A DNA stretch of 64,000 nt from Acidobacteriaceae bacterium. GTDB taxonomy: Bacteria; Acidobacteriota; Terriglobia; Terriglobales; Acidobacteriaceae. The notes beneath the pieces were generated by a model. It was given only the letters and a program-made list of their open reading frames with translations, made no database searches and had not been told where the DNA came from. The translations under genes were made by a program, and so were the position numbers. Each line of letters begins with the position of its first letter. Positions within the stretch are counted from its first letter, which is position 1. The stretch spans positions 1 to 64,000 of the forward strand of contig JANYBT010000101.1 in the NCBI GenBank assembly GCA_025360645.1. Direction: 5' to 3'. Of this stretch, positions 7,755 to 16,113 are shown in pieces.

Positions 7755-8696
7755 TTACGGATTGGTCTTGGCAATCTCCGGGCTGGCTTCCGCGTCGGTT
7801 TTCGGTTGCGGCGTCAGGTGGTATTTGATGATGCTGTCGCGCAAGTACTCGAAGCCTTCTTCGGGGGTGTCGGCGAACTTGAACAACTCCAGGTCGGCCG
7901 CCGCCACCGTACCCGCTTCGACGAAGGCATCGAAGTTGATCACTCGCTTCCAATACTCGCTGCCGTAAATCACCACCGGGATTTTCTTCGCCAGCTTCTG
8001 GGTCTGCGCCAGGGTCAGGATTTCAAACAGCTCGTCCATGGTGCCGAAGCCGCCGGGAAACGCCACCAACGCCTTGGCCAGATACGCGAACCAAAACTTG
8101 CGCATGAAGAAGTAGTGAAATTCAAAATTGAGCGCGGGCGTGATGTATTGGTTGGGCGCCTGCTCAAAGGGCAGGTTGATATTCAGCCCAATCGTCTTGC
8201 CTTTGGCTTCGTAGGCGCCGCGATTGGCCGCTTCCATAATGCCCGGGCCTCCGCCGGTGGTCACCACGAAGCGCTGGTTCTTGCCGCCCAGGGTCTTGGT
8301 CCACTCGGTCCAGAGATAGGCCAGGCGGCGCGCGTCTTCGTAGTAGCGGGCCATGTCCACCGCGGACTGGGCGCGTTTCAGTTCGGCCTGCTGCTGCGCC
8401 GGCACTTCGCCCTTGGCTTTCTGCTCGGCCGCGACCCAACCGTGGTTGGCTTCGTCGCTGCTGCGCAAACGCGCCGAGCCAAAGAACACCACTGTATCGC
8501 GAATCTTCTCGCGGCGAAAGCGCGCCAGCGGCTCACTGTATTCCGCGAGCAGGCGCAGGATGCGGCCGTCTGGACTGGTAAGGAACGGTTCGTTCTCATA
8601 GGCCAGCGGCGCGGACTTGATTTTCGAATCAGGTGTCGCATCGCGCGTCGCATCAGGCGTCGAATTAATCGGCGAATTAATTTTGGGATCGGTCAT
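7755..8696 (-). CDS. LOG family (TIGR00730-like) nucleotide hydrolase
   Basis: 313 residues. The Rossmann-fold core carries both LOG motifs: GGGPGIMEAANRGA and PGGFGTMDELFE. Plant LOG enzymes and bacterial relatives release free cytokinin or ribose-5-phosphate from nucleoside monophosphates. The motif is complete, so activity is plausible, but the physiological role in bacteria of this kind is unclear. An unusual Ser/Thr/Asp-rich N-terminal tail of about 30 residues with internal repeats precedes the domain. It is the last gene of a minus-strand run (TPR protein, 129-residue membrane protein, LOG), 40 nt after the preceding gene. Confidence 0.88.
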   Translation of the reverse strand: MTDPKINSPINSTPDATRDATPDSKIKSAPLAYENEPFLTSPDGRILRLLAEYSEPLARFRREKIRDTVVFFGSARLRSSDEANHGWVAAEQKAKGEVPAQQQAELKRAQSAVDMARYYEDARRLAYLWTEWTKTLGGKNQRFVVTTGGGPGIMEAANRGAYEAKGKTIGLNINLPFEQAPNQYITPALNFEFHYFFMRKFWFAYLAKALVAFPGGFGTMDELFEILTLAQTQKLAKKIPVVIYGSEYWKRVINFDAFVEAGTVAAADLELFKFADTPEEGFEYLRDSIIKYHLTPQPKTDAEASPEIAKTNP

Positions 8697-8736
8697 AGGT
8701 TCAGATTCCTGGGCGGAAGTTGATGCGGGGAAAATC

Positions 8737-9126
8737 TCAGAACAGATCCTCGTGGTAGTGCAGCGCTTCCCAAAATCCTATCCAGATATCGAGCACGCCC
8801 AGGCCGCTCGCCACCCCGCGCACAAACCCGCTCGAGATCAACGCCCGCATCTCGGGATAGCGCAATAGCAAAGGGTTGTCGGTCCACTCTGGGCGCCAGG
8901 GCAGCACCACCAGCAACACTCCAGTGACGGCGCAGAGAAATACGAACATCAAAGCCCCAACGCGGTGCAGCCAGATCTCCAACGCGGATGCGTGATGCAC
9001 CGGCTCGCCCTTCTGCAATTCTTCCAGAAAGGCTGCGCTGGTGGGCGGCCCGGTGGAGGAAGGCGCCGGGTCGGAAACGGAATTGGGATCCGGAAACTCA
9101 CCACGCCCGGCTTGCGATTCAGACAT
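8737..9126 (-). CDS. Small single-pass membrane protein, unknown
   Basis: 129 residues: a polar Pro/Ser-rich N-terminus, an amphipathic stretch, one clear transmembrane segment (GALMFVFLCAVTGVLLVVLPW), then a soluble tail ending WEALHYHEDLF. I do not recognise a named family. It starts 11 nt after the TPR gene stop and is followed 40 nt later by the LOG gene, so all three are probably co-transcribed. Confidence 0.7.
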   Translation of the reverse strand: MSESQAGRGEFPDPNSVSDPAPSSTGPPTSAAFLEELQKGEPVHHASALEIWLHRVGALMFVFLCAVTGVLLVVLPWRPEWTDNPLLLRYPEMRALISSGFVRGVASGLGVLDIWIGFWEALHYHEDLF

Positions 9127-9137
9127 ACATTGGCATT

Positions 9138-10796
9138 TTACGACTTCAAGGCCCGAACGCGCTCAGCCACATCACGATAATCAATATTGCCGGCGTAGGC
9201 CTCCAGAAAATGAGCGCGTGCGGCGGTGCGATCCTGGTTCGCCTCGCAAGCCAGCGCCGCCTCATAGTGCAGCGCAATCTGGGTGTCGCAATCGAGTCCC
9301 GGCGCGGCCAGCGCTTTCTCAAACCAGCGCGCCGCCAATCCAGGAATGCCCTTTAGCAGGAAGCACTGCGCCAGCGCGGCCAGACTCTCTGTGCGATGGG
9401 GGACGGGACGCAGCGCGTCGGCCGCCCGCATCACCAGTTGGAATTCTGCGATCGCCTCATCCAGCAGGCCGGCGCCGCGATACGCGATGGCGCGGGTGTA
9501 ATGCAGTTCGGGACCGTCTTGTTCGGGAGGAGGCGCCACCAGAGCCGAGTCGCGAAACCACTCCGTCAACCGCGGCGGATGAAATTCAAGAGGCGGCAGA
9601 GAGCGTGGTTGTGCCGGCGAAGCAGCCAGAGAGAGCGGGGGTACCGGCACGTCCAGCTTGACCTCTTCGAGCGGCGCAGGATACCTGGCGATATGCAGCT
9701 CGCTGTCGGCAGAAGAGAAAATGTCCCACGGAACATCGGGCGTCTCTTCGATGAATGGGCGCACCTCATTCGCAGGCTGGTCGCCGTCGGTGCGCTTCAG
9801 CAACGCATGCAGGGAAAGCAAAGCGATGGGGTCATCGTGCAGACGCTCAGCCAATTTCTTCAGGCAAGCACAATATTCGTCGGCACCCTGCGCCCGGAAC
9901 TCATCCGCGTGCTGTTCATACAGGGCGAGCGCCAATGCATTGCGTCCAGCGAGCACATGATCTTCAGCCAGTGCAGCGAAACCTGTCACGTCGTCGTGCA
10001 GTTGCAGCAATTTGGCGGCGGCCTCGCCCGCCTCCTCGATGTCGTTCAGGTGCAAGCAGGCCCGAAGAAGATGGCGCAGACCGTCGGCATGGGAGTCGAG
10101 CTGCGGAATTTTATGCAGGAACTGGATGGCCGCTGGCGCGTCGTCGTTGTCGAGGGCAAGGCTGGCGCGAAACAGCAGAGCGTCGAGGTTGCTGGGGTCG
10201 TCGTCAAGAATCTTCTGCAGAATGTCTTCGGCCTCGGCCGGCAGTCCGCGGCCCTTCAGCTTTTCGACAGCGGGCAGGAGCGCTTGCCATGCGTCTGTCT
10301 GGTTTCCCATCTGCAAGTAGGCGCCGGCCAGCTTAACCCGGGTGGCGGTATTCTCCGGGTCGGCCTGCAGCAGGCTCTGGAAAATGGCGACGGCCCGCGC
10401 CGGGTTGTGCCCTTGTTGAGCCGCTTCTGCCGCCTGCAGGTACTGCACCCGCGCCTCGCCGAGTTGGCCCTGCGTGGTATATAACTCGGCCAGTTTCAGG
10501 ATGCCGTCCAGTCCGGGATCGAGCTTGGCGACTTTTTTGTAGATGGCGATGGCTTTGCCGGTGAAGCCCGCGGTGGCGTAGGCGTCCCCTACGCGCTTGA
10601 AATATTCGACGGCCTTTTCGCTATCGCCGGAGCGAGAGTAGAGATCGCCCACGGTGTTGGTGACCATCAGGTCGGAGGGATCGTTGGCAAGAACCTTTTG
10701 GTATTCGGCGATGGCGGGTTGCAGTTCGCCGCGCTGCACGAATCGTTCCGCGGCGTCGAGCGAGCGTTGCTTGTTGAAGCCAAATCCAAAGTCCAT
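9138..10796 (-). CDS. Tetratricopeptide-repeat protein
   Basis: 552 residues built almost wholly from TPR-like helix pairs (A..Y..V.A.DP, for example LQPAIAEYQKVLANDPSDL and KAVEYFKRVGDAYATAG). The start MDFGFGFNKQRSLDAAERF is typical of acidobacterial TPR proteins. ATG 10796 is preferred over the longer frame to 11003 because the extension is non-TPR and the repeats begin immediately after it. TPR arrays are protein-interaction scaffolds; no partner is evident apart from the two downstream genes. No signal peptide is seen. Confidence 0.82.
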   Translation of the reverse strand: MDFGFGFNKQRSLDAAERFVQRGELQPAIAEYQKVLANDPSDLMVTNTVGDLYSRSGDSEKAVEYFKRVGDAYATAGFTGKAIAIYKKVAKLDPGLDGILKLAELYTTQGQLGEARVQYLQAAEAAQQGHNPARAVAIFQSLLQADPENTATRVKLAGAYLQMGNQTDAWQALLPAVEKLKGRGLPAEAEDILQKILDDDPSNLDALLFRASLALDNDDAPAAIQFLHKIPQLDSHADGLRHLLRACLHLNDIEEAGEAAAKLLQLHDDVTGFAALAEDHVLAGRNALALALYEQHADEFRAQGADEYCACLKKLAERLHDDPIALLSLHALLKRTDGDQPANEVRPFIEETPDVPWDIFSSADSELHIARYPAPLEEVKLDVPVPPLSLAASPAQPRSLPPLEFHPPRLTEWFRDSALVAPPPEQDGPELHYTRAIAYRGAGLLDEAIAEFQLVMRAADALRPVPHRTESLAALAQCFLLKGIPGLAARWFEKALAAPGLDCDTQIALHYEAALACEANQDRTAARAHFLEAYAGNIDYRDVAERVRALKS

Positions 10797-11029
10797 CACG
10801 ATGCCAACTCCGGCGCCGCGCTTCCGTACGGACGCTTTGCCTGGACCAGATCCCGACCGGTCCCGTAATTGCTCGGCTAAGAAAATTCTAATGACAAGAG
10901 GCAGAGGTGGAAAGATTACGGTGGTTACCTTGGCCGTGGCCGACAAGCGAGGGTACGCGTTGTGCGCGGGGCGGTGGGCGGCGATGAGGTAAACTGCGAG
11001 CACTTGATCACCGGAGGTAGGAGAAATTT

Positions 11030-11596
11030 ATGGCATGGATTCGCACCGTTGCAGCGTCGGAAGCCGACGAGACTCTTCGCCAGGCGATGGAGATGCAGAA
11101 GCCAATGTATCCCATGGAATATGCCACGCCGGTGCATCCGGCCGAAGGAGGCGGGTCGGAGATTGTGGCGTCGCACTCGCTGATTCCGCAGGCGTTGTTT
11201 CACGCGTTCGCCACGTTTGGCGCGCTGATGGCGCCCGACCTGCCGCTGCAACGTCGCCAGCACGAAATGATTGCGACGGTGGTGTCGGTGACCAACCGCT
11301 GCGTGTATTGAATCGAGGCACACGCAGAGTTTCTGCGTCGGGTGACGTTGGATCAGGGGATGGTGGAGGCGCTGGAGAAGGACTACACCACCGCGCCCAT
11401 TACAGCGGCCGAGCGGGTGATGCTGGACTACGTGGTGACGCTGACCAAAGACGCGACTAAGATTCGGCGCGAGGACCATGACCGGTTGCGCGAGGCGGGA
11501 TTCAACGACCAGGCAATTCTGCAGATCACGCTGATCGCGTCGTGGTTCAACTACATCAATCGGGTGGCGGACGCGCTGGGAGTGGGGAGAGAGTAG
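11030..11596 (+). CDS. AhpD-like peroxidase-related selenoprotein (in-frame TGA = Sec)
   Basis: A 188-residue alkylhydroperoxidase-D/carboxymuconolactone-decarboxylase-fold protein ('peroxidase-related enzyme' type), provided the TGA at 11309-11311 is read through. The frame runs unbroken on both sides of that codon. The motif becomes NRCVY-U-IEAHAEF, where the family has a CxxC redox pair followed by a histidine, so selenocysteine replaces the second cysteine (residue 94). A hairpin that meets bacterial SECIS rules follows at once. ATG 11030 has GGAGGTAGGAG just upstream. Residues after the TGA ([27 protein letters not shown]) are typical of the family's C-terminal half. The likely role is thiol/selenol-dependent peroxide reduction. 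No Sec-machinery genes lie in the window; they must be elsewhere for this to work. Confidence 0.85.
11322..11338 (+). promoter_or_regulatory. Bacterial SECIS-like hairpin
   Basis: ACGCAG (11322-11327) pairs perfectly with CTGCGT (11333-11338) around the loop AGTTT. The loop starts 16 nt after the TGA and has G as its second base. This fits the known bSECIS rules: short stem, small loop, early G, about 16-37 nt from UGA. Confidence 0.75.
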
Positions 11597-11604
11597 AGCG
11601 CGAA

Positions 11605-11620
11605 TGTTCCACGTGGAACG
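11605..11620. promoter_or_regulatory. parS-like centromere site
   Basis: TGTTCCACGTGGAACG contains a perfect 14-bp palindrome GTTCCAC/GTGGAAC (11606-11619). This is the core of ParB-binding parS sites in many bacteria, whose consensus is close to TGTTYCACGTGRAACA. It lies in non-coding DNA 9 nt after the selenoprotein stop. No parA or parB is in the window. Confidence 0.65.
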
Positions 11621-11984
11621 TTATGAGTGGGGGCGTGCGGACACACGTGGGGTAGGTGAGTCTGGAGTGCGCAGTGCGGGTTGGAAGTTGTTAGTTGGTG
11701 CTCTGTAAGTCTCCTGTGAGGGCGCGAGGCCCGGGTTACTTTCGTGCTTTCTGCGCGATGGTCGCGTTATTTCGCGTTGGTTTGCATTTGCTCGAGTGCT
11801 CTGGCGCTTTTTGGGGCGCGAGAGGGTGCGAGGCTCGCGGTCGCCTGATTTAATGCGGCTCTGCGAGCGGTTGTTGCTGATCACGTTGCTGGTTACTATG
11901 TTGTAGCGGTTGTGCTGCTGGTTGATGTTGGCTGGAAAGCGAGAGGCGAGAGCCATTCGCAACGGAACCCGATGGAGGCTCTCG

Positions 11985-12171
11985 CGCCCTTAACTTCCTG
12001 CTCCCTGGTGCCGAGCAATCTTGGAGTGAACACTCCTGCGCTGCGGGTGAATGCTGTTCGAAAACAGCAAAGGATTGCCGCAAAGAAGTAGGTTCAGTCT
12101 CCCGCAGGTCTGGTGTCCTCAGTCGCCGCCTGGTTCTGCCTAGGACGGACGGCGGATCCTTCTCGATCCTT
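11985..12171 (-). ncRNA. Candidate structured RNA, 6S-like shape
   Basis: Reading the minus strand from about 12171, the region folds as one long irregular hairpin. Apical stem GCTGTT/AACAGC (12068-12063 with 12058-12053); next CTGCGGG with CCCGCAG (12107-12101 with 12047-12041); next GGACAC with GTGTTC (12118-12113 with 12033-12028). Large internal loops separate them. A consensus TATAAT lies 7 nt upstream of the expected 5' end. A further strong hairpin (GCGAGAGCC/GGCTCTCGC, 11977-11985 with 11946-11954) follows the 3' end. The size (about 185 nt) and shape suit 6S RNA, but the identity is inferred. SRP, tmRNA and RNase P hallmarks are absent. Confidence 0.45.
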
Positions 12172-12177
12172 AATGCT

Positions 12178-12183
12178 ATTATA
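12178..12183 (-). promoter_or_regulatory. Consensus -10 box for the candidate ncRNA
   Basis: TATAAT on the minus strand, with a plausible but weak -35 (AGGACA) 19 nt upstream. It points into the structured region and not into any gene. Confidence 0.5.
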
Positions 12184-12365
12184 TCACTTTAGGGCGGGGT
12201 TTTGTCCTATAGGTTGGAACTATATGTTGCGATTGTTTTGTTAGAGATACGGGGAAAACGGGAGCGAAGGGGGCTTGACAAGAATTTGCTGAGGCCGGAA
12301 AGATTGTCTTGAGAGTACGAGTGGATTTGAATGTGGGGATAAATCGCGGAAAGCTCGGGGATCGA

Positions 12366-12396
12366 CCCACTTCTCGCAAAGAACGCGAGAAGTGGG
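12366..12396. repeat. Perfect 12-bp hairpin, relative of the GTGGGTGCCCC repeat
   Basis: CCCACTTCTCGC (12366-12377) and GCGAGAAGTGGG (12385-12396) with a 7-nt loop, followed by CCACCC. It sits just after the 3' end of the PQQ-like gene on the minus strand and could also act as a transcription stop, though there is no T-run. Confidence 0.6.
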
Positions 12397-12427
12397 CCAC
12401 CCGCCACAGAAGCGAAGAAACCCGACG

Positions 12428-14491
12428 CTAATTGTGAGAGATCACTATCGCTCCGCACTGAGATGGGCTGCTCTTGCTGCGTTTGGTTGTTGTGCCGACG
12501 GTGGTGCCTGGGGAGTAATAAGGATTGTTGTTACCGCCGCCAACTATTACCATCCCATCTACTACCGTGGGCACGGCAAATTTCACGGCGCCGGGCCCGG
12601 GGGGTGTGAGGCCTGTGCTATCCCACAGTTTCGTCATACAAGGGGCTGTTGTGCTGCACCCTGTAGATGTTGTGTCCGGCACGGCTTTGTAAGCGTAAAG
12701 AGCCGCATAGCTTGATTGTACGGAGGTCGCGTTGTGGTGAGTATCATAGGTGATCTTCCCGTAGTGGCTAGCTGGATCTAAAACCCAAACAATGGCGTCG
12801 CTGACGGACCCGGTCCTGTTCCACGACACCACAGGCGAAGCTCCCGGATATCCAAACTGATGGACGGACACGGCAGGAGCGGTAGCCGAGCACGAGTTGA
12901 CACCGCTAACCGGGAAGTTGAAGAGCCCATTTGAACACATACTGTATCCCCGTAGATTGTCACCGATCCCCGCGACGTAGAGATAGTTGTCACTCGCGTC
13001 CGTTCCAAGGAACGCCGGAGTTGCACGGTTTCCCGTATCCGGCTGAGACCCAGTGTAGTTCCCGTTCATCACTGGGAAGCACTGAGCAACCGCACCCGAT
13101 GTCGAACTCGGCGTGGTGGTGGTCGTGCAGGCCGCATTTGTCACATTGCTGCCGTCGAGGTGCCCCATGTATGAGGTCGTGGGACTGTAAAAACCTAAGT
13201 AACCAATACCTTCTTTTCCCGAAGCAATGTACTCAGAAGCGCTGCTACCATAAATGTGGACGCCAACGGGGTTTAAGAGGACAACTCCGCCAGCTCCGAG
13301 GTCCCAGTCCCCTGAGTTGAGTTGAGCCTGCGTTCCAAGACCGCCAAGACACGAGGGCGACCCGATGCAGCCTGTCTGGCCGACACCTGTGCCCGTATTC
13401 AATATGCTCCGGAGGCTTGGTGTATACCAGTCCGATACGCTCGGGGAAGATCCCATTTAAAGTCTCAGCACGCTTTCTCCCCACTCATCCACCCCGTCGT
13501 AAAACCCATTGCCCACGGTGACATAAAGGTTTCCGCTAGTGTCAACGGCTGGGGCTCCCCCGGCCATCCAAATACCACCCTTATTCGAGTCGTTAGCCGT
13601 CGTTTCCGCTTTGAAGGTCGAAACCGTCGGCGCAGAATTCCCAAAGTAAGTGTACTGAAATTCAACCGTTAGGCCATTGTAAACAGTCGATTGCAGTCCT
13701 GAGCCAGAGATATAGTTCGAATCACAGTCTGATCCAAACGTTACATAGACACTGGCTGTGCTGCCCGACACAGTGAGAGCCAGCCCTGCTCGTTGGTTCT
13801 GCAGAATAGAGTTGAACGCGCTGCTTCCAAGGGCCGTCGTCACATCGACAGGGGAATGTGGCAACTCTGCGTGAGTGTCCGTTCTGAGGGCATGGAGTTT
13901 ATGAGCATATCCACCGCCATTTGCAAGCGCGACTTTGGTTACGACATACAAAATCGGTGGCGTAATGCTTGTGTCGATCACAGGAGTGCCGGTGATCCCA
14001 GCTTGAGCAACTATATTGTTGCAGAAATTCCCACTGTTGTTATCGGAGTCCAGGGGGAGCGAATCGTAAGGAACTGCCGAGCCAATAGACGCGTCAAGAG
14101 TAACTTGCCAGCAAATATTGCCGGCAGGGTTGATGGCGTAGACAGTGTTGTTTTCTGTCGCAGCAAAGATGACATTGTCCAGTGTATGGTTGCATCCGCT
14201 GCCGGCAGTGATCCCCTTCAGTCCGCGGATGTAAAGAGGCTGGGCATAGACGAGGCCGTCCAACGCCACTGTCGTCAAACCGCTAAAGCCCGTGAAAGAG
14301 GAAGCCTTCAGGGTTGTTTCGTTTCCGTAAACCCCGTCCCGCGCCAAGTCGTTGTGGAAAGTGGTGACGCATCCGGCCCCAGCCTGACAATATGAAGATC
14401 CAAGCGAATCCTGAGCGCTCACCATCGCCACGGTCAAGGCTACGAAAAAAGAAGCCTGCACGAAATAACGGGCAGAAGCTCGAAGCATCAT
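12428..14491 (-). pseudogene. Secreted PQQ-like beta-propeller protein with in-frame TAA
   Basis: Two halves of one propeller protein in the same frame, separated only by TAA at 13459-13457: a 344-residue N-terminal half with signal peptide (ASFFVALTVAMVSAQ), then a 342-residue C-terminal half. Repeats carry the PQQ-like pattern, for example FAATENNTVYAINPAGNICW, NLYVTVGNGFYDG and PTVVDGMVIVGGG. The residues next to the stop (GESVLRL / MGSSPSVSDWYTP) are continuous with the family, so a single base change in a sense codon explains the stop. An ATG follows the stop directly, but the second half has no signal peptide. It is either a recent nonsense allele or a sequence error. Confidence 0.7.
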
Positions 14492-14674
14492 TAGCTCTCA
14501 TTCTCCCAGAAACTATCGGGTTAGCGAGGAACTTACTCTTTGAAAGTGGTCTTGTCAGGTAAATAGTGCATAAAATTTCGTTGCAGTCAGTTTGTGCTTG
14601 ACAGCACCACTCTGCGTGGAGTCAAATGCAGTTATTCGGGGCCGATTTGTGGTCGAACCGTCTTAGGGGGAGCT

Positions 14675-15868
14675 GTGAGAAAACGAAATCAGTTCGTTCA
14701 GCGTCTTGTTTTGTGTGCGTTAGCCCATCTTCTCTTGCTGGCGGCCTCGTTTGGGCAGTCGGTTCAGTTTGCCCCCCAAATCACCATCCAGACTCCGGCG
14801 GTGCATTTGACCGGGTTGGCGGTGGGCGACTTCAATAACGATGGCATCCCCGATGTGTTTGTTCCGCTGGACGAATTTCCCAACACCGCCATTGCGCTGG
14901 GCAAAGGCGATGGGCGGTTTGGGCCGTGGCGCTATCTCGCCGCATCTGCCTTGCCGAATCTGGTGGCGGTCGGCGATTTCAACGGTGACGGGAACTTGGA
15001 CACTGTATCCACCGACTCCCAAAGCAACGCCGTGACCACCAGCCTGGGACTTGGGGACGGGTCGTTTTGCTGCTATCATTTTTTCAATACCGCTATTCCA
15101 CCGGTGAGTTCCAGTTCGGTTCCGGTCGGTATCAAAGTGGTAGACGTCAATGGCGATGGGATTCCCGATCTCATCATTTTTAACTACGGCCGTGACAACA
15201 AGGAAAACGGCATTGATGTATCGCTGGGAAACGGAGACGGGACGTTTCAGGCGTACAAGCATTTCTCCACGCGGGGTACGGGCGCTGCGCAGTTCGTGAT
15301 GGGTGATTTTAATGGGGACGGAATTCTGGACTTTGCTGCTACAGACTGCGGAGCATTCACCAAGGGTACGGACAATCTCGCGGTTTTGCTGGGGAATGGC
15401 GACGGGACGTTCAAGAAGGCCATGATCTCGCACCCGATGCGCGAGCCAAACCCGATTGCAGTCGGAGACTTCAACGGGGACGGCATCCTCGACCTAGCTG
15501 TAGCGAGTATCATCTATGGCCGATTGGAAATCCTGCTGGGACGGGGCGATGGGACATTCTACAATCGTCTTGGTCTTATTAACCAGCACGGTCTTGGGAT
15601 TGGCGACGTCAAGGCGGCCGACTTCAACGGCGACGGCAAGCTTGACTTGGCCGTCCTCGGTGCAAAATGCACCGGTTGCTATGCCGACTCCGTTTCGATC
15701 CTGCTGGGCAACGGTGACGGCACGTTCCAGGCGCCGGTGAGATTTGATATCCCCTTCGGAGCATTTCGGATGGAAATTGCAGATTTGAATAGCGACGGCA
15801 AGCCAGATATTTTAGTGGTCAACTCCTACAGCAACACCCTCAACGTACTGTTGAACACGACTCCGTAG
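14675..15868 (+). CDS. Secreted FG-GAP/VCBS repeat protein
   Basis: 397 residues with a signal peptide (LVLCALAHLLLLAASFGQ) and about seven FG-GAP units. The Ca-binding motif DFNGDGxxD recurs (VGDFNNDGIPD, VGDFNGDGNLD, DVNGDGIPD, GDFNGDGILD twice, DFNGDGKLD, DLNSDGKPD), spaced by GNGDGTFQ elements. These units fold as an integrin-alpha-like seven-bladed propeller, so one complete propeller is likely. GTG 14675 is chosen because AGGGGGAG lies just ahead and the signal peptide follows directly. Extracellular or cell-surface; ligand unknown. Confidence 0.85.
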   Translation: MRKRNQFVQRLVLCALAHLLLLAASFGQSVQFAPQITIQTPAVHLTGLAVGDFNNDGIPDVFVPLDEFPNTAIALGKGDGRFGPWRYLAASALPNLVAVGDFNGDGNLDTVSTDSQSNAVTTSLGLGDGSFCCYHFFNTAIPPVSSSSVPVGIKVVDVNGDGIPDLIIFNYGRDNKENGIDVSLGNGDGTFQAYKHFSTRGTGAAQFVMGDFNGDGILDFAATDCGAFTKGTDNLAVLLGNGDGTFKKAMISHPMREPNPIAVGDFNGDGILDLAVASIIYGRLEILLGRGDGTFYNRLGLINQHGLGIGDVKAADFNGDGKLDLAVLGAKCTGCYADSVSILLGNGDGTFQAPVRFDIPFGAFRMEIADLNSDGKPDILVVNSYSNTLNVLLNTTP

Positions 15869-15971
15869 CCCCCCGCGGTTTTGAAACTCGAAACTTGAAG
15901 GTGTCTCCGTCATCGCGGCGCAACGAGACTGCGAAATCTCCCCGCAGGCTGCAGGCGGCGGAGTTCTCTAC

Positions 15972-15993
15972 CGGGGCAAAGCCCCGCTCTTCC
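15972..15993. repeat. REP-like palindrome with CGCTCTTCCAC tail
   Basis: GGGGC-AAA-GCCCC followed by CGCTCTTCCAC. The same tail follows palindromes at 43653 and 43774. The surrounding 245 nt (15869-16113) contains no gene. Confidence 0.5.
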
Positions 15994-16113
15994 ACCGATG
16001 GCAACGGCGGCGGACGGCAATCCCGCGGCCGACCGCGACGGCGGCGGGCGGGGGCGCCCACCCCACACGGGGGCTGGTGCCCGCGCTCCAAGCCTGTAAA
16101 CAATCACCGGCCT

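Noticed and set aside
11309-11596. Two separate genes, or a pseudogene caused by nonsense mutation, at the AhpD-like locus
   Set aside because: The frame is intact on both sides, the stop is TGA at the exact catalytic Cys, and a SECIS-like hairpin follows, so selenocysteine is the simpler reading.
11985-12171. SRP RNA, tmRNA or RNase P RNA
   Set aside because: No GGAAGGAAGCAGC-like loop, no tRNA-like ends or tag frame, and no RNase P core motifs were found.
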